Part shown: in pieces, positions 16,111-24,482 of the stretch
Position numbering within the stretch: the first letter of the stretch is position 1
Layout: every line of letters begins with the position of its first letter
DNA from: CAZKVJ01 sp964556225
Lineage (GTDB): Bacteria; Actinomycetota; Acidimicrobiia; Acidimicrobiales; Ilumatobacteraceae
NCBI GenBank assembly: GCA_964556225.1
Contig: CAZKVJ010000001.1
Span: 124,001-188,000 of the forward strand
Direction: 5' to 3'
Length of the DNA: 64,000 nt
Made by a program: the position numbers and the translations under genes
Notes under the pieces: model-generated
The model's input: the letters and a program-made list of their open reading frames with translations, nothing else
Told to the model about the DNA's origin: nothing
The model's database searches: none

Positions 16111-17247
16111 GTCGAGGAGGCGGAGCCCGCCGGAGGGGTCGAACGCCAGGGCGGCCCGGCCACCGACGAGGCGTTCGATGTCGGCGCCGACGACCTCGGC
16201 CCGCCACCCGTGCCGGAGCCGGGCGTCGGCATCGCCCCGGAGCAGGGCGACGAGATCGGCCCTGGTGGCGAGGAGGGCGTTGTCGATGCGCTGCTCGCGT
16301 GCCAGCTGGCTCACCCACGCCGACACGAGGGTGACTGCCGGCCGCAGGCTCCGATCGAGCGCGTCGTCGTCGGCACGTGGCGCGTCGACCGGGTGCTCGA
16401 TCCCCTCGGCCACGGCCTTCAGGATCTCGTTCGCGAACCCGCCCCGGACGTGGCGCTCGTCGACCCCGCGCGCGTGGCTCAGATCCTTGGCCGTGCGGGG
16501 GGCCTTCTGGGCGATGCCGAGCACGGCGAGGTCGGCGAGGATCTGTCGGGGCGGCACGTCGGCCGCCATGGCCCGACGCTCGCGCCATGCGGCCACCGAC
16601 CGGGCGATCCCCCGCGACCTGGCCTTGAGCGAGCGGACGTCCTTGAGCCGCAACCACGCATCATCGGGGTCCATCACCCCCGTGGGCCGGGTGCGCAGCT
16701 CCTCGTTGGCCTCCTGGGCCCATTCGAGGCGGCCGAGCCCGGTGAGCGATGCGGTGAGCCGGTCGTGCAGGTCCAACAGGTGGGCGACGTCGGCGGCCGC
16801 GTACTCCTGCTGCTCGGCCGACAGCGGCCGGCGCAGCCAGTCGGTGAGCCGATCGCCCTTGGGCAGCACGATGCGCAGCTCCGCCTGCACGAGCGACGCC
16901 AGCGAGGGGGTGGACTGCCCGAGGAAGCCGGCCGCCAGCTGGGTGTCGAACAGGTGCCGGGGCACGCCACCGCACGCGTGGGTGAGCACGTCGAGGTCCT
17001 GCTGGGCGGCGTGGAGCACGGCGAGGCCCGCGCCGTCGAACAGCCGGCAGAGCCGGGTCGCATCGACGGTGGTGGGGTCGACCAGCGCCAGTCCGCCGGG
17101 CCAGGCCAGCTGCACCAGAGCGAGCCTCGGGAAGTAGGTGCGCTCTCGATGGAACTCCGTGTCGAGCGCGTACCGGGGCTGGGTGAGCAGCTCGTCGATC
17201 AGATCCTCGACCTGGCGATCGGTGGCGATCCAGTCGTGGCCGCTCAC
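16102..17247 (-). CDS. rnd: Ribonuclease D
   Basis: A 381-residue 3'-5' exoribonuclease of the DEDDy class that trims tRNA and other RNA 3' ends. Metal-binding residues are in YALDTEFHRERTYF (Asp, Glu), HLFDTQLAAGFLG (Asp) and YAAADVAHLLDLHDRL (Tyr-x3-Asp). One or two HRDC-like helical domains follow (about residues 205-380), including WRERRAMAADVPPRQILAD. GTG 17247 overlaps the upstream rhodanese gene by 4 bp (GTGA), so the two form an operon. The 3' end overlaps parA's 3' end by 9 bp. Confidence 0.93.
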   Translation of the reverse strand: MSGHDWIATDRQVEDLIDELLTQPRYALDTEFHRERTYFPRLALVQLAWPGGLALVDPTTVDATRLCRLFDGAGLAVLHAAQQDLDVLTHACGGVPRHLFDTQLAAGFLGQSTPSLASLVQAELRIVLPKGDRLTDWLRRPLSAEQQEYAAADVAHLLDLHDRLTASLTGLGRLEWAQEANEELRTRPTGVMDPDDAWLRLKDVRSLKARSRGIARSVAAWRERRAMAADVPPRQILADLAVLGIAQKAPRTAKDLSHARGVDERHVRGGFANEILKAVAEGIEHPVDAPRADDDALDRSLRPAVTLVSAWVSQLAREQRIDNALLATRADLVALLRGDADARLRHGWRAEVVGADIERLVGGRAALAFDPSGGLRLLDLP

Positions 17248-17567
17248 GCCGGCAGCTCGCCCTCCACCACGGGCCGCCCGGAACCGACCCATGCCATGGT
17301 CCCACCGGCCACGTTCACGGTGTGGTGGCCGAGCTGGTTCAGGTACTCGCAGGCCCGCCCGCTGCGGGCGCCCGTGCGGCACACGAGGTACACCGGGCCG
17401 GGGCCGTCAAACAGGTGCAGGTGGTCGGGAACCGACGACAGTGGGACCAGCACGGCCCCAGGGACGTGGCCGGTGACGTACTCCGAGTGCTCTCGCACGT
17501 CGATCAGACGGGCGCCGGCGTCCAGGTGGATCGCCAGCTCGTCGACGGACACCTCGGGAACGCTCAT
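17244..17567 (-). CDS. Rhodanese-like single-domain protein
   Basis: A 107-residue single rhodanese domain. RLIDVREHSEYVTGHVPGAV is the typical N-terminal motif and VYLVCRTGARSGRACEYL holds the active-site Cys loop (CRTGAR), so it can probably carry a persulphide. It is cytoplasmic and transfers sulphur in relatives. It is translationally coupled to rnd; the TAGGGT box 7 nt upstream of ATG 17567 suggests a leaderless two-gene transcript. Confidence 0.92.
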   Translation of the reverse strand: MSVPEVSVDELAIHLDAGARLIDVREHSEYVTGHVPGAVLVPLSSVPDHLHLFDGPGPVYLVCRTGARSGRACEYLNQLGHHTVNVAGGTMAWVGSGRPVVEGELPA

Positions 17568-17574
17568 ACCCTGG

Positions 17575-17580
17575 ACCCTA
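17575..17580 (-). promoter_or_regulatory. Putative -10 box of leaderless rhodanese-rnd operon
   Basis: TAGGGT on the minus strand, 7 nt before ATG 17567. It overlaps the stop codon of the upstream fusion gene, so rhodanese-rnd may be transcribed separately. Confidence 0.4.
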
Positions 17581-18939
17581 TCCGGCGTCGCCGTCGGCGA
17601 CCTCCAACTCGACCAGGTCCTCGGGACGGTTCACGTTGTGCACCACGTCCTGTCCCACCGTCACCTCGGCCACCGCCAAGCCGGCGGCGGCCCGCTGGAT
17701 GGACCGCTCGCCAGCGGCGAAGGCCGCCTCGAGCACGCCCAGGGCGGCATCGACCCGCCAGGCCGCACACGTCCAGTGGCGTTGCCCGTCGACCGCCACG
17801 GCCACCCCGGCGCTGGGCTGCTCGTCGAGCGCTCGCACCAGTCGCCCGACGGAGCCGGCATCGAGCGACGGCAGGTCGCACGCCGCCACCACGCCCATCG
17901 GCGCGTCGCACGAGCCCAGCGCCGTGATCACCCCACCGAGGGGCCCTTCACCGGGCCAGCGGTCGGCGAGATGCGCTGCCCCGGCGAGCTCGGCGACCGC
18001 CCGGTCGCCGCCGACCACGCTGACCGGTCCCGTTCCCGCCCCGGCCAGCGCTGACGCCACCCGAGCGACCATCGCCGTGCCGCCGACCTCGATGGCGGCC
18101 TTGTCACGGCCCATCCGCCGGCTGGCCCCGCCCGCCAGCACGAACCCTCGTGCCCGTCCGGTGGCCAGCGCCGGCTGCACGAGCAGCTCGACGAACTCGT
18201 CGGGGTGCGAGGCGTGGGCGCCGTGGCCGGCTCCGGGCACCACCACCGCACGGGCGTCGGGCAGCTGCTCGGCGATCGCTCGCACCGCCTCGCGATGGTG
18301 CCGCCGCGCCCGCTCGCCGACGCCGGCGACCACGGGCGCATGGATGCGCGCTGCATGCCACGGGGCGCCCCGGCGCAGCGAGCGCAGCTCACCGACCAGG
18401 GCCGGGCCCTCGGCCCGGCGCTCGGCGCGGGTGCGCTCGGGGAGACGCTCCCAGCGCTCGTCGCCGAGCATGTACCGCAAGAACAGCTCCGCCGCATCCT
18501 CCGCCGTTCGCGCCTCTCGGACCGCGACGGACCCACCCGACGTCGATGGCCACCACGGCTCCCACGACAGCGGCGGCTCGTAGACGGCCACCGCACGAAC
18601 CAGCTCCGGATGGCGCTCGGCGGCGGCGAGGACGATGTTGCCGCCGAGGCTGTGGCCCACCAGCACCGCCGGGCGTCCCTCGAGCAGCGCCACCAGGTCG
18701 GCGACCTGCTCGTCCATCCCGAACGGTCCCGGATGTGGGCGCGAGCGGGCGTAGCCGCGCCGGTCGTAGCGCAGCACCCGAGCCGTGCCCTGAAGCCGCC
18801 GGGCCACCTTCGCCATCCCGGTCGCCCGGTCCATGGACCCGTGCACCAGCACGACGAGCGGCGCGTCGGGCGGTCCCGACTCCTCGACGTGCAAGCCGAT
18901 CCTCGTCCCGTGGGCCACATCTGCTTGTCTAGTCCGCAT
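17578..18939 (-). CDS. Fusion: alpha/beta-hydrolase plus MobA-like nucleotidyltransferase
   Basis: One continuous 453-residue frame. Residues about 5-255 are an alpha/beta-hydrolase: VVLVHGSMDRATG (oxyanion region), nucleophile elbow VGHSLGGN, and a C-terminal VPGAGHGAHASHPDEF with the catalytic His. Residues about 264-450 are a MobA-type domain: ARGFVLAGGASRRMGRDKAA (NTP loop), GPLGGVITAL and VVAACDLPSLDA. MobA attaches GMP to molybdopterin; some relatives act on other cofactors. The two are joined by only about 10 residues (ALATGRARG). No other molybdenum-cofactor gene is in the window. Start is ambiguous: ATG 18939 overlaps the divergent phosphatase start by 2 bp; ATG 18954 or GTG 18918 are alternatives. 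Confidence 0.85.
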   Translation of the reverse strand: MRTRQADVAHGTRIGLHVEESGPPDAPLVVLVHGSMDRATGMAKVARRLQGTARVLRYDRRGYARSRPHPGPFGMDEQVADLVALLEGRPAVLVGHSLGGNIVLAAAERHPELVRAVAVYEPPLSWEPWWPSTSGGSVAVREARTAEDAAELFLRYMLGDERWERLPERTRAERRAEGPALVGELRSLRRGAPWHAARIHAPVVAGVGERARRHHREAVRAIAEQLPDARAVVVPGAGHGAHASHPDEFVELLVQPALATGRARGFVLAGGASRRMGRDKAAIEVGGTAMVARVASALAGAGTGPVSVVGGDRAVAELAGAAHLADRWPGEGPLGGVITALGSCDAPMGVVAACDLPSLDAGSVGRLVRALDEQPSAGVAVAVDGQRHWTCAAWRVDAALGVLEAAFAAGERSIQRAAAGLAVAEVTVGQDVVHNVNRPEDLVELEVADGDAG

Positions 18940-19558
18940 GGAGCTGCTGCTCATCCGTCATGCGCTGCCGGTGCGGCGCGAGCTCGAGGAGGGCGTGGCC
19001 GACCCGGAGCTGTCGCCAGCGGGGGTCGCCCAGGCGGAGCACCTTGCCGCCTACCTCGCCAGCGAGCGGCTCCATGCGATCTACTCCAGCCCGCTGCGCC
19101 GGGCTCGTGAGACGGCCCAGCCGGTGGCCACCGACCAGGGCCTGGATCTCGGCATCGTCGACGACGTGGCCGAGTGGGACCGCAACAGCAACGAGTACGT
19201 ACCGGTCGAAGAGCTCAAGGCCGCCAACGACCCGCGCTGGCATGCGCTCGTCACCGGCGAGTGGTCGGCCGGCGACGAGACCGCCGAGGACTTCGGATCG
19301 CGGGTGGTCAACGCCATCGAGGGGCTCATCGCCCGGCATCCGTCGCAGAAGATCGCCGTCGTCTGCCATGGTGGGGTCATCAACTGGTACCTCGCCCACG
19401 TGATCGGCGCCCCCGCGAGCGCCGGCTTCTTCTACCCGAGCTACACGTCGATCCATCGAGTGGCCGCCGCCCGCACGGGCGAGCGGATGATCATCACCGT
19501 CAACGAGACCTCGCACCTGCGGGGCACCGGCCTTCCCGTGGGGTTGCACCATGGCTGA
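18938..19558 (+). CDS. Histidine phosphatase family protein (first of three)
   Basis: A 206-residue branch-1 histidine phosphatase. The RHG motif reads LLIRHALPV, i.e. Ala replaces Gly but the catalytic His is kept; IYSSPLRRARETAQP supplies Arg, and VVCHGGVINWYL the second catalytic His. The substrate is unknown. It is coupled to the M18 aminopeptidase by an 8-bp overlap. It is divergent from the hydrolase-MobA fusion with essentially no spacer, so both promoters must lie within the other gene. Confidence 0.88.
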   Translation: MELLLIRHALPVRRELEEGVADPELSPAGVAQAEHLAAYLASERLHAIYSSPLRRARETAQPVATDQGLDLGIVDDVAEWDRNSNEYVPVEELKAANDPRWHALVTGEWSAGDETAEDFGSRVVNAIEGLIARHPSQKIAVVCHGGVINWYLAHVIGAPASAGFFYPSYTSIHRVAAARTGERMIITVNETSHLRGTGLPVGLHHG

Positions 19559-20837
19559 GCTCGTCCCTCCCGACCCCGGCGGTGTCGCCGTCGACGACCT
19601 GCGGGCCTTCCTCGACGCGTCACCGTCGCCGTACCACGCCGTGGCCGCTGCCGCCGGCCGGCTCGACGCCGCCGGGTTCCGACGCTGCGACGAGCTCGAG
19701 CGATGGGACGGCGACATCGACGCCGGCTACACCGTGCGCGGCGGCGCCGTGGTCGCCTGGCGGCTCCCGGCCGAGCCGGCGCCGGTCGTGCCCTTCCGCA
19801 TCGTCGGCGCCCACACCGACTCGCCGTGCCTGCGGGTGAAGCCGCGCCCGGAGGCGGTGACGTTGGGCTGGCGCCAGCTGGCGGTCGAGGTCTACGGCGG
19901 CGTGCTGGCGAACTCGTGGCTCGACCGCGACCTCGGCGTCGCCGGGCGGATCGTGCTGCGAGACGGCGCGGCGCTGCTCACCGACGTCCGCCGGCCCATC
20001 GCCCGTGTGCCCCAGCTCGCGGTCCACCTCGACCGCGACGTGAACGACAAGGGCTTGGTGCTCGACCGCCAGACCCACCTCACCCCGGTGTGGGGCAGCG
20101 ACGGGCCGGGCGCCCCGTCGTTCGCCGAGCTGGTCCTGGACGGCACCGGCCGGTCGCCGGACGAGATCGCCGCCTGGGAGCTCTGCCTCTACGACCTCAC
20201 GCCCGCGGCCGTCCTCGGCGGCGACGCCTCGCTGCTGGCCAGCGGACGGCTCGACAACCAGGTGTCGTGCTGGGCCGCGCTGCGCGCCCTCGTCGACGCC
20301 GCGCCGGTCGACTATGCCGCCGTCGTGGCGCTGTTCGACCACGAGGAGGTCGGCAGCGAGTCCGTGGCGGGAGCCAGCGGGCCGCTCCTGGCCGACGTGC
20401 TCGAGCGCCTCGTCGGCCGGCACGGCGGGGGCCGCGACGAGCTCCTGCGCTCGTTCGCCGCCTCGACGTGTGTGTCGGCCGACAACGCCCACGCCGTGCA
20501 CCCCAACTACCCGGAGCGCCACGAACCGGGGCACCGCCCGCTCGTCAACCGTGGTCCAGCGATCAAGGTCAACAGCAACCAGCGCTACGCCACCTCGGCC
20601 GACACGGCGGCCCTGTTCCAGCAGGCGTGCGGGGAGGCCGGCGTGCCGTGGCAGATGTTCGTGTCGCGCAACAACATGCCGTGCGGGTCCACGATCGGCC
20701 CGCTCACCGCCACCCGGTTGGGCATCGCCACGGTCGACGTCGGCGTGCCCCAGCTGTCGATGCACTCGGCCCGCGAGCTGTGTGGGGTGGCCGATCCGGT
20801 GTGGCTGGCTCAGGCACTCACGGCCTACCTGCGCTGA
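19551..20837 (+). CDS. M18-family aminopeptidase (aspartyl aminopeptidase-like)
   Basis: A 428-residue cytoplasmic metallo-aminopeptidase. Zinc and catalytic residues are visible in IVGAHTDSPCLRVKPRP (His, Asp), SGRLDNQVSCWAAL (Asp), LFDHEEVGSESVAGA (Glu-Glu) and QLSMHSAREL (His). KVNSNQRYATSADT is family-typical. Such enzymes form dodecamers and remove N-terminal acidic residues, or work broadly. The ATG start lies in the 3' end of the phosphatase gene (8-bp overlap). Confidence 0.93.
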   Translation: MAELVPPDPGGVAVDDLRAFLDASPSPYHAVAAAAGRLDAAGFRRCDELERWDGDIDAGYTVRGGAVVAWRLPAEPAPVVPFRIVGAHTDSPCLRVKPRPEAVTLGWRQLAVEVYGGVLANSWLDRDLGVAGRIVLRDGAALLTDVRRPIARVPQLAVHLDRDVNDKGLVLDRQTHLTPVWGSDGPGAPSFAELVLDGTGRSPDEIAAWELCLYDLTPAAVLGGDASLLASGRLDNQVSCWAALRALVDAAPVDYAAVVALFDHEEVGSESVAGASGPLLADVLERLVGRHGGGRDELLRSFAASTCVSADNAHAVHPNYPERHEPGHRPLVNRGPAIKVNSNQRYATSADTAALFQQACGEAGVPWQMFVSRNNMPCGSTIGPLTATRLGIATVDVGVPQLSMHSARELCGVADPVWLAQALTAYLR

Positions 20838-20841
20838 CGGC

Positions 20842-21519
20842 CTACGGCCCCGCCTGCACCTGGGCGGCGTCGAACAGCTCCTGGAGCCGGGCGTGCAGGT
20901 CGGCGGACATGCGCTCGACGGCCTCACGGGGCACCCGGTGGTTGACCGTCGGTTCCGGGTGGAGCGGCTCCCCGATGATGACCACCACCTTGTGCGGATG
21001 GATCATCTTCGAGCCCTTGGTCATGACCTTCTCGCTCCCGCCGATCCCCACTGGGACGATCGGCACGCCGGCCTTGATGGCCATGTAGGCGGCGCCGTGG
21101 TACATCGGCTGCACGATCGGGCCGCTCTTGCGCTCGCCCTCCGGAAAGACCACGAGTGGCTCCCCGGTGCCGAGCACGGTGATGCAGCGTTGCAGCGCCT
21201 CGCGGTCGGCCTTGTGGCGGGTCACCGGGAAGCCGCCCAGTGCCGACAGCAGCCAGCCGAACGACGAGTTCTTCCACAGGGTGTCCTTGCCCATGAACCG
21301 CAGACGGCGGCGCGTGACGGCGGCGGCGATCGGGGTGTCCATGTTCGAGCGGTGCACCGGCGACAGGATGAACGCGCCCGTCGCCGGGATGTGCTGCTTG
21401 CCGATGATCCGCGGCCGCGTCATCACCCGCACGAAGCCGACGACCACCGCCCGGCCGAACTGGTAGAACGCCCGACTGGCCCGGCTGTTGCCGGCCAGGA
21501 ACGTGTCGACCTCGGTCAC
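20842..21519 (-). CDS. plsC: 1-acyl-sn-glycerol-3-phosphate acyltransferase family protein
   Basis: A 225-residue PlsC-type acyltransferase. The HxxxxD motif reads SPVHRSNMDTP, and the phosphate-binding motif is VVFPEGERKSG. It transfers an acyl chain to lysophosphatidic acid at the membrane's inner face in phospholipid synthesis, or to a related acceptor. GTG 21519 overlaps cmk's stop by 4 bp, making it the last gene of guaB1-cmk-plsC. It converges on the M18 peptidase with 4 bp between stops. Confidence 0.92.
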   Translation of the reverse strand: MTEVDTFLAGNSRASRAFYQFGRAVVVGFVRVMTRPRIIGKQHIPATGAFILSPVHRSNMDTPIAAAVTRRRLRFMGKDTLWKNSSFGWLLSALGGFPVTRHKADREALQRCITVLGTGEPLVVFPEGERKSGPIVQPMYHGAAYMAIKAGVPIVPVGIGGSEKVMTKGSKMIHPHKVVVIIGEPLHPEPTVNHRVPREAVERMSADLHARLQELFDAAQVQAGP

Positions 21520-22199
21520 GGCGCCTCCTCGGTGACAGTGCCGTCCTCGCGCTCTCGCTCCCGCTCGGCCAGCAGCTCCTCGATCCGAGCGAGGACCTCG
21601 TCGACGGACAGCCCGGTGGTGTCCACGACCACCGACCCGTCAGCCCGTGCGAGCGGTCCGTCGGCGCGCGTCGAGTCGCGGTGATCGCGCCGGGCGATCG
21701 AGGCCTCGATCTCGTCGACGTCGCCGCCCACCTCGGCGACGCGTCGCTGTGCTCGGACCCGGGGCGACGCCGTCAGGTACACCTTGAGCACGGCGTCGGG
21801 GAAGACGACGGTGCCGATGTCACGGCCCTCGATCACGCCCCCACCGTGCGCCTCGGCCCAGGCCCGCTGGCGGTCGCGCAGCTCGGTGCGCACGAGCGAG
21901 TTCGCCGCCACCGTGCTCACTGCCGCCGTGACCTCGGGTCCGCGGATGTCCTGGGTGACGTCGAGCCCGTCGACGAGCACGGCGCCTTCGCCGACCGACA
22001 GCGGTACCCGGCGGGCGAGCGCGCCGACACCGTCGGTGTCGTCGAGGTCGATGCCGCGGTGGAGCGCAGCGAACGTGACCGCGCGATACATGGCACCGGT
22101 GTCCAGGTACTCCAGGCCCAGTCGGCGAGCCAGCGCCTTGGCCACGGTGGACTTGCCCGCGCCCGCCGGGCCGTCGATCGCGATGACCTTCAGGCTCAC
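21516..22199 (-). CDS. cmk: Cytidylate kinase
   Basis: A 227-residue (d)CMP kinase, normal length. The P-loop is VIAIDGPAGAGKSTVAKALA; LEYLDTGAMYRAVTF binds CMP, and VIEGRDIGTVVFPDA plus ARRDHRDSTRADGPL are the conserved cytidylate-kinase motifs. It phosphorylates CMP and dCMP with ATP. GTG 22199 overlaps guaB1's stop by 4 bp and plsC overlaps its own stop, so all three are probably translated in a chain. Confidence 0.95.
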   Translation of the reverse strand: MSLKVIAIDGPAGAGKSTVAKALARRLGLEYLDTGAMYRAVTFAALHRGIDLDDTDGVGALARRVPLSVGEGAVLVDGLDVTQDIRGPEVTAAVSTVAANSLVRTELRDRQRAWAEAHGGGVIEGRDIGTVVFPDAVLKVYLTASPRVRAQRRVAEVGGDVDEIEASIARRDHRDSTRADGPLARADGSVVVDTTGLSVDEVLARIEELLAEREREREDGTVTEEAP

Positions 22200-23632
22200 C
22201 AGCTGGTCCCCTGCGGGCGCCCTTCGTCGTAGCCGGCCGCGCTCTGCACACCGACCACGGCCCGCTCGTGCAGCTCGGGGATGGTGGCTGCGCCGGCGTA
22301 GGTGCAAGCGGAGCGGACCCCGGCGACGATCTGGTCGAGGATGTCCTCGACGCCCGGTCGCTCCGGGTCGAGGTACATGCGTGACGTGCTGATGCCCTCC
22401 TCGAACAGTTCCTTGCGGGCCCGTTCGAACGCTGACTCGGTGCGGTTTCGGTTCTTCACGGCCCGGTTCGAGGCCATGCCGAAGCTCTCCTTGTAGAGAC
22501 GGCCGTCGGTGTCGCGCAGCGTGTCGGCGGCCGACTCGTGGGTGCCGGCGAGCAACGAGCCGAACATCACACTCGACGCACCGGCGGCCAGTGCCAGCGC
22601 GACGTCGCGGGGGTGGCGGACCCCGCCGTCGGCCCACACGTGGCGACCGAGGGTTCGGGCTTCGGCGGCGCACTCCAAAACGGCCGAGAACTGCGGGCGG
22701 CCCACGCCGGTCATCATCCGCGTGGTGCACATGGCCCCCGGCCCGACGCCCACCTTGACCACGTCGGCACCGGCCTCGATGAGCTGACGCGTGCCCTGGG
22801 CGGTGACGACGTTGCCGGCGACGATGGGCAGGTCCGGCACCTCGCGGCGCACGGCCTCGACGGCCTGCAGCATCCGGCGTTGGTGGCCGTGGGCGGTGTC
22901 GACCACCAGGACATCGATGCCGGCCGCCGCCAGTGCCTTGGCCTTCGTGCCGGGGTCGCCGCTGATGCCCACCGCGGCGGAGAGCATCAGCCGGCCGGCG
23001 GCATCGAGGGCGGGCCGGTACAGGGTGGAGCGCAGCGCACCCTTGCGGGTGATGGCGCCGGCGAGGCGCCCGTCGGGGCGCACGACGGGCGCGAACGACA
23101 GTCGCTGTGCCTCGAGGAAGTCGAACATCTGCTCCGGACCGAGGGTGTCCGGCAGCGTCACCAGCTCGAAGCGCATCACGTTGCTCAGCTGGGTGAAGCG
23201 GTCGAAGCCGACGGCGTCGTGCTCGGTGAAGATGCCGATCGGGCGGCGTTCGTCGTCGACCACCACCACGGCGCCGTGGGCGCGCTTGTGGATCAGCCCG
23301 AGCGCGTCGCCGACGGTGTGCGAGCCGCTGAGCGTGATCGGGGTCTCGATGACGGGGTCGCAGCCCTTCACGTAAGCCGCCACCCGTTCGACGATGTCGA
23401 GGGGGATGTCCTGGGGCAGCACGGTCAGTCCGCCGCGCCGGGCGACGGTCTCGGCCATGCGCCGGCCGGCGACGGCGGTCATGTTGGACACCACGACCGG
23501 GATCGTCGTGCCGAGGCCGTCCGGGGTGGCGAGGTCGACGTCGAGGCGGGAGCAGATCGCCGACAGGCTGGGCACCATGAAGACGTCGTTGTAGGTGAGG
23601 TCGTACGGCGGTGTGCCGTGCAAGAAGCGCAT
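22196..23632 (-). CDS. guaB1: GuaB1-family IMP dehydrogenase-related protein (probable GMP reductase)
   Basis: A 478-residue IMPDH/GMPR-fold barrel. The catalytic loop is GPGAMCTTRMMTG with Cys302, and MASNRAVKNRNRTESAFERA resembles the GuaB1 group rather than true IMPDH (which has an Arg-Tyr mobile flap). Two CBS repeats (about 95-205, ITLSGSHTVGDALGLIHKRA) are kept. Recent work on actinobacterial GuaB1 describes CBS-containing GMP reductases, turning GMP into IMP; assignment here follows that family. ATG 23632 has a GGGAGGA ribosome site. It leads the guaB1-cmk-plsC operon. Confidence 0.9.
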   Translation of the reverse strand: MRFLHGTPPYDLTYNDVFMVPSLSAICSRLDVDLATPDGLGTTIPVVVSNMTAVAGRRMAETVARRGGLTVLPQDIPLDIVERVAAYVKGCDPVIETPITLSGSHTVGDALGLIHKRAHGAVVVVDDERRPIGIFTEHDAVGFDRFTQLSNVMRFELVTLPDTLGPEQMFDFLEAQRLSFAPVVRPDGRLAGAITRKGALRSTLYRPALDAAGRLMLSAAVGISGDPGTKAKALAAAGIDVLVVDTAHGHQRRMLQAVEAVRREVPDLPIVAGNVVTAQGTRQLIEAGADVVKVGVGPGAMCTTRMMTGVGRPQFSAVLECAAEARTLGRHVWADGGVRHPRDVALALAAGASSVMFGSLLAGTHESAADTLRDTDGRLYKESFGMASNRAVKNRNRTESAFERARKELFEEGISTSRMYLDPERPGVEDILDQIVAGVRSACTYAGAATIPELHERAVVGVQSAAGYDEGRPQGTSW

Positions 23633-23773
23633 CGCTCACGTCCTCCCTTCGTGGCGCCGGATCGGGCGCGCCGCCACCTCCGTGGTGCTGCGGCCCCACA
23701 AGGCTAGGGGCTGTGGGGGCGCACCACGAGCCTCGGTGGGCCGCCGGCTGGATCGAGGGTCGGCGACCACCGG

Positions 23774-23779
23774 TACCGT
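23774..23779 (+). promoter_or_regulatory. Putative -10 box of leaderless hydrolase-sua5 operon
   Basis: TACCGT, 7 nt before ATG 23787. It lies in the 154-bp divergent spacer shared with guaB1; the remaining spacer shows no other clear signal. Confidence 0.42.
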
Positions 23780-23786
23780 TGCGGCC

Positions 23787-24482
23787 ATGACCGCAGATGC
23801 TCCGCCCGTCGTCCTCGTCCACGGCTGGGGCGGCTCGTTCGCCGAGACGTGGCAACGCCCGGGGGTCGCGGCGCTGCTCGAGGACGCCGGCCGCCAGGTC
23901 ATCGGTGTGGATCTCCTCGGTCACGGCACGGCGCCCAAGCCCCACGACCCGGAGGCGTACGCGGACCTGACGGCTCGGATCGTCGAGGCATTGCCGGACG
24001 CCCCCGTCGACGCCGTGGGGTTCTCGCTGGGCGCGCTGACGCTGCTGCGCCTCGCCATGCGGGAGCCGGCTCGGCTGAACCGCCTCGTCCTGGCCGGCAT
24101 CGGCGAGAACGTGTTCCGGCGTGACGACGAGGCGCTCCGGCGGATCCTCGCCGGCCTCGAGGGCACCGCCGGCCCCGAGGACCTTCTCGCCCGCCAGTTC
24201 GCGACCTATGCCGACCAGCCCGGAAACGATCCGGTCGCGCTCGCCGCGGTGATGCGCCGGACGCCGACCGAGCCCCTCACGGAGGCCGATCTGGCGGCGG
24301 TGACCTGCCCGGTGCTGGTGGCCATCGGCGACCGGGACTTCGCCGGCCCCGGCGACCGCCTGGCCGGCGCCCTGCCGAACGCCCGCCTCGTGGTGCTGCG
24401 CAACGTCGACCACTTCGCCACGCCGGAGGCGTTCTCCTTCATCGACGCCATGCTCGAGTTCCTCGACGCCGTCCCGTCGTGA
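23787..24482 (+). CDS. Alpha/beta-fold hydrolase
   Basis: A 231-residue alpha/beta hydrolase with a full triad: VVLVHGWGGSFAE (oxyanion loop), VGFSLGALTLL (Ser in GxSxG), AIGDRDFAGPGD (Asp) and LRNVDHFATPEAF (His). The lid is small. Substrate unknown; short relatives include esterases and C-C hydrolases. The stop overlaps the Sua5 start (GTGA), so both genes share a transcript starting at ATG 23787. Confidence 0.9.
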   Translation: MTADAPPVVLVHGWGGSFAETWQRPGVAALLEDAGRQVIGVDLLGHGTAPKPHDPEAYADLTARIVEALPDAPVDAVGFSLGALTLLRLAMREPARLNRLVLAGIGENVFRRDDEALRRILAGLEGTAGPEDLLARQFATYADQPGNDPVALAAVMRRTPTEPLTEADLAAVTCPVLVAIGDRDFAGPGDRLAGALPNARLVVLRNVDHFATPEAFSFIDAMLEFLDAVPS

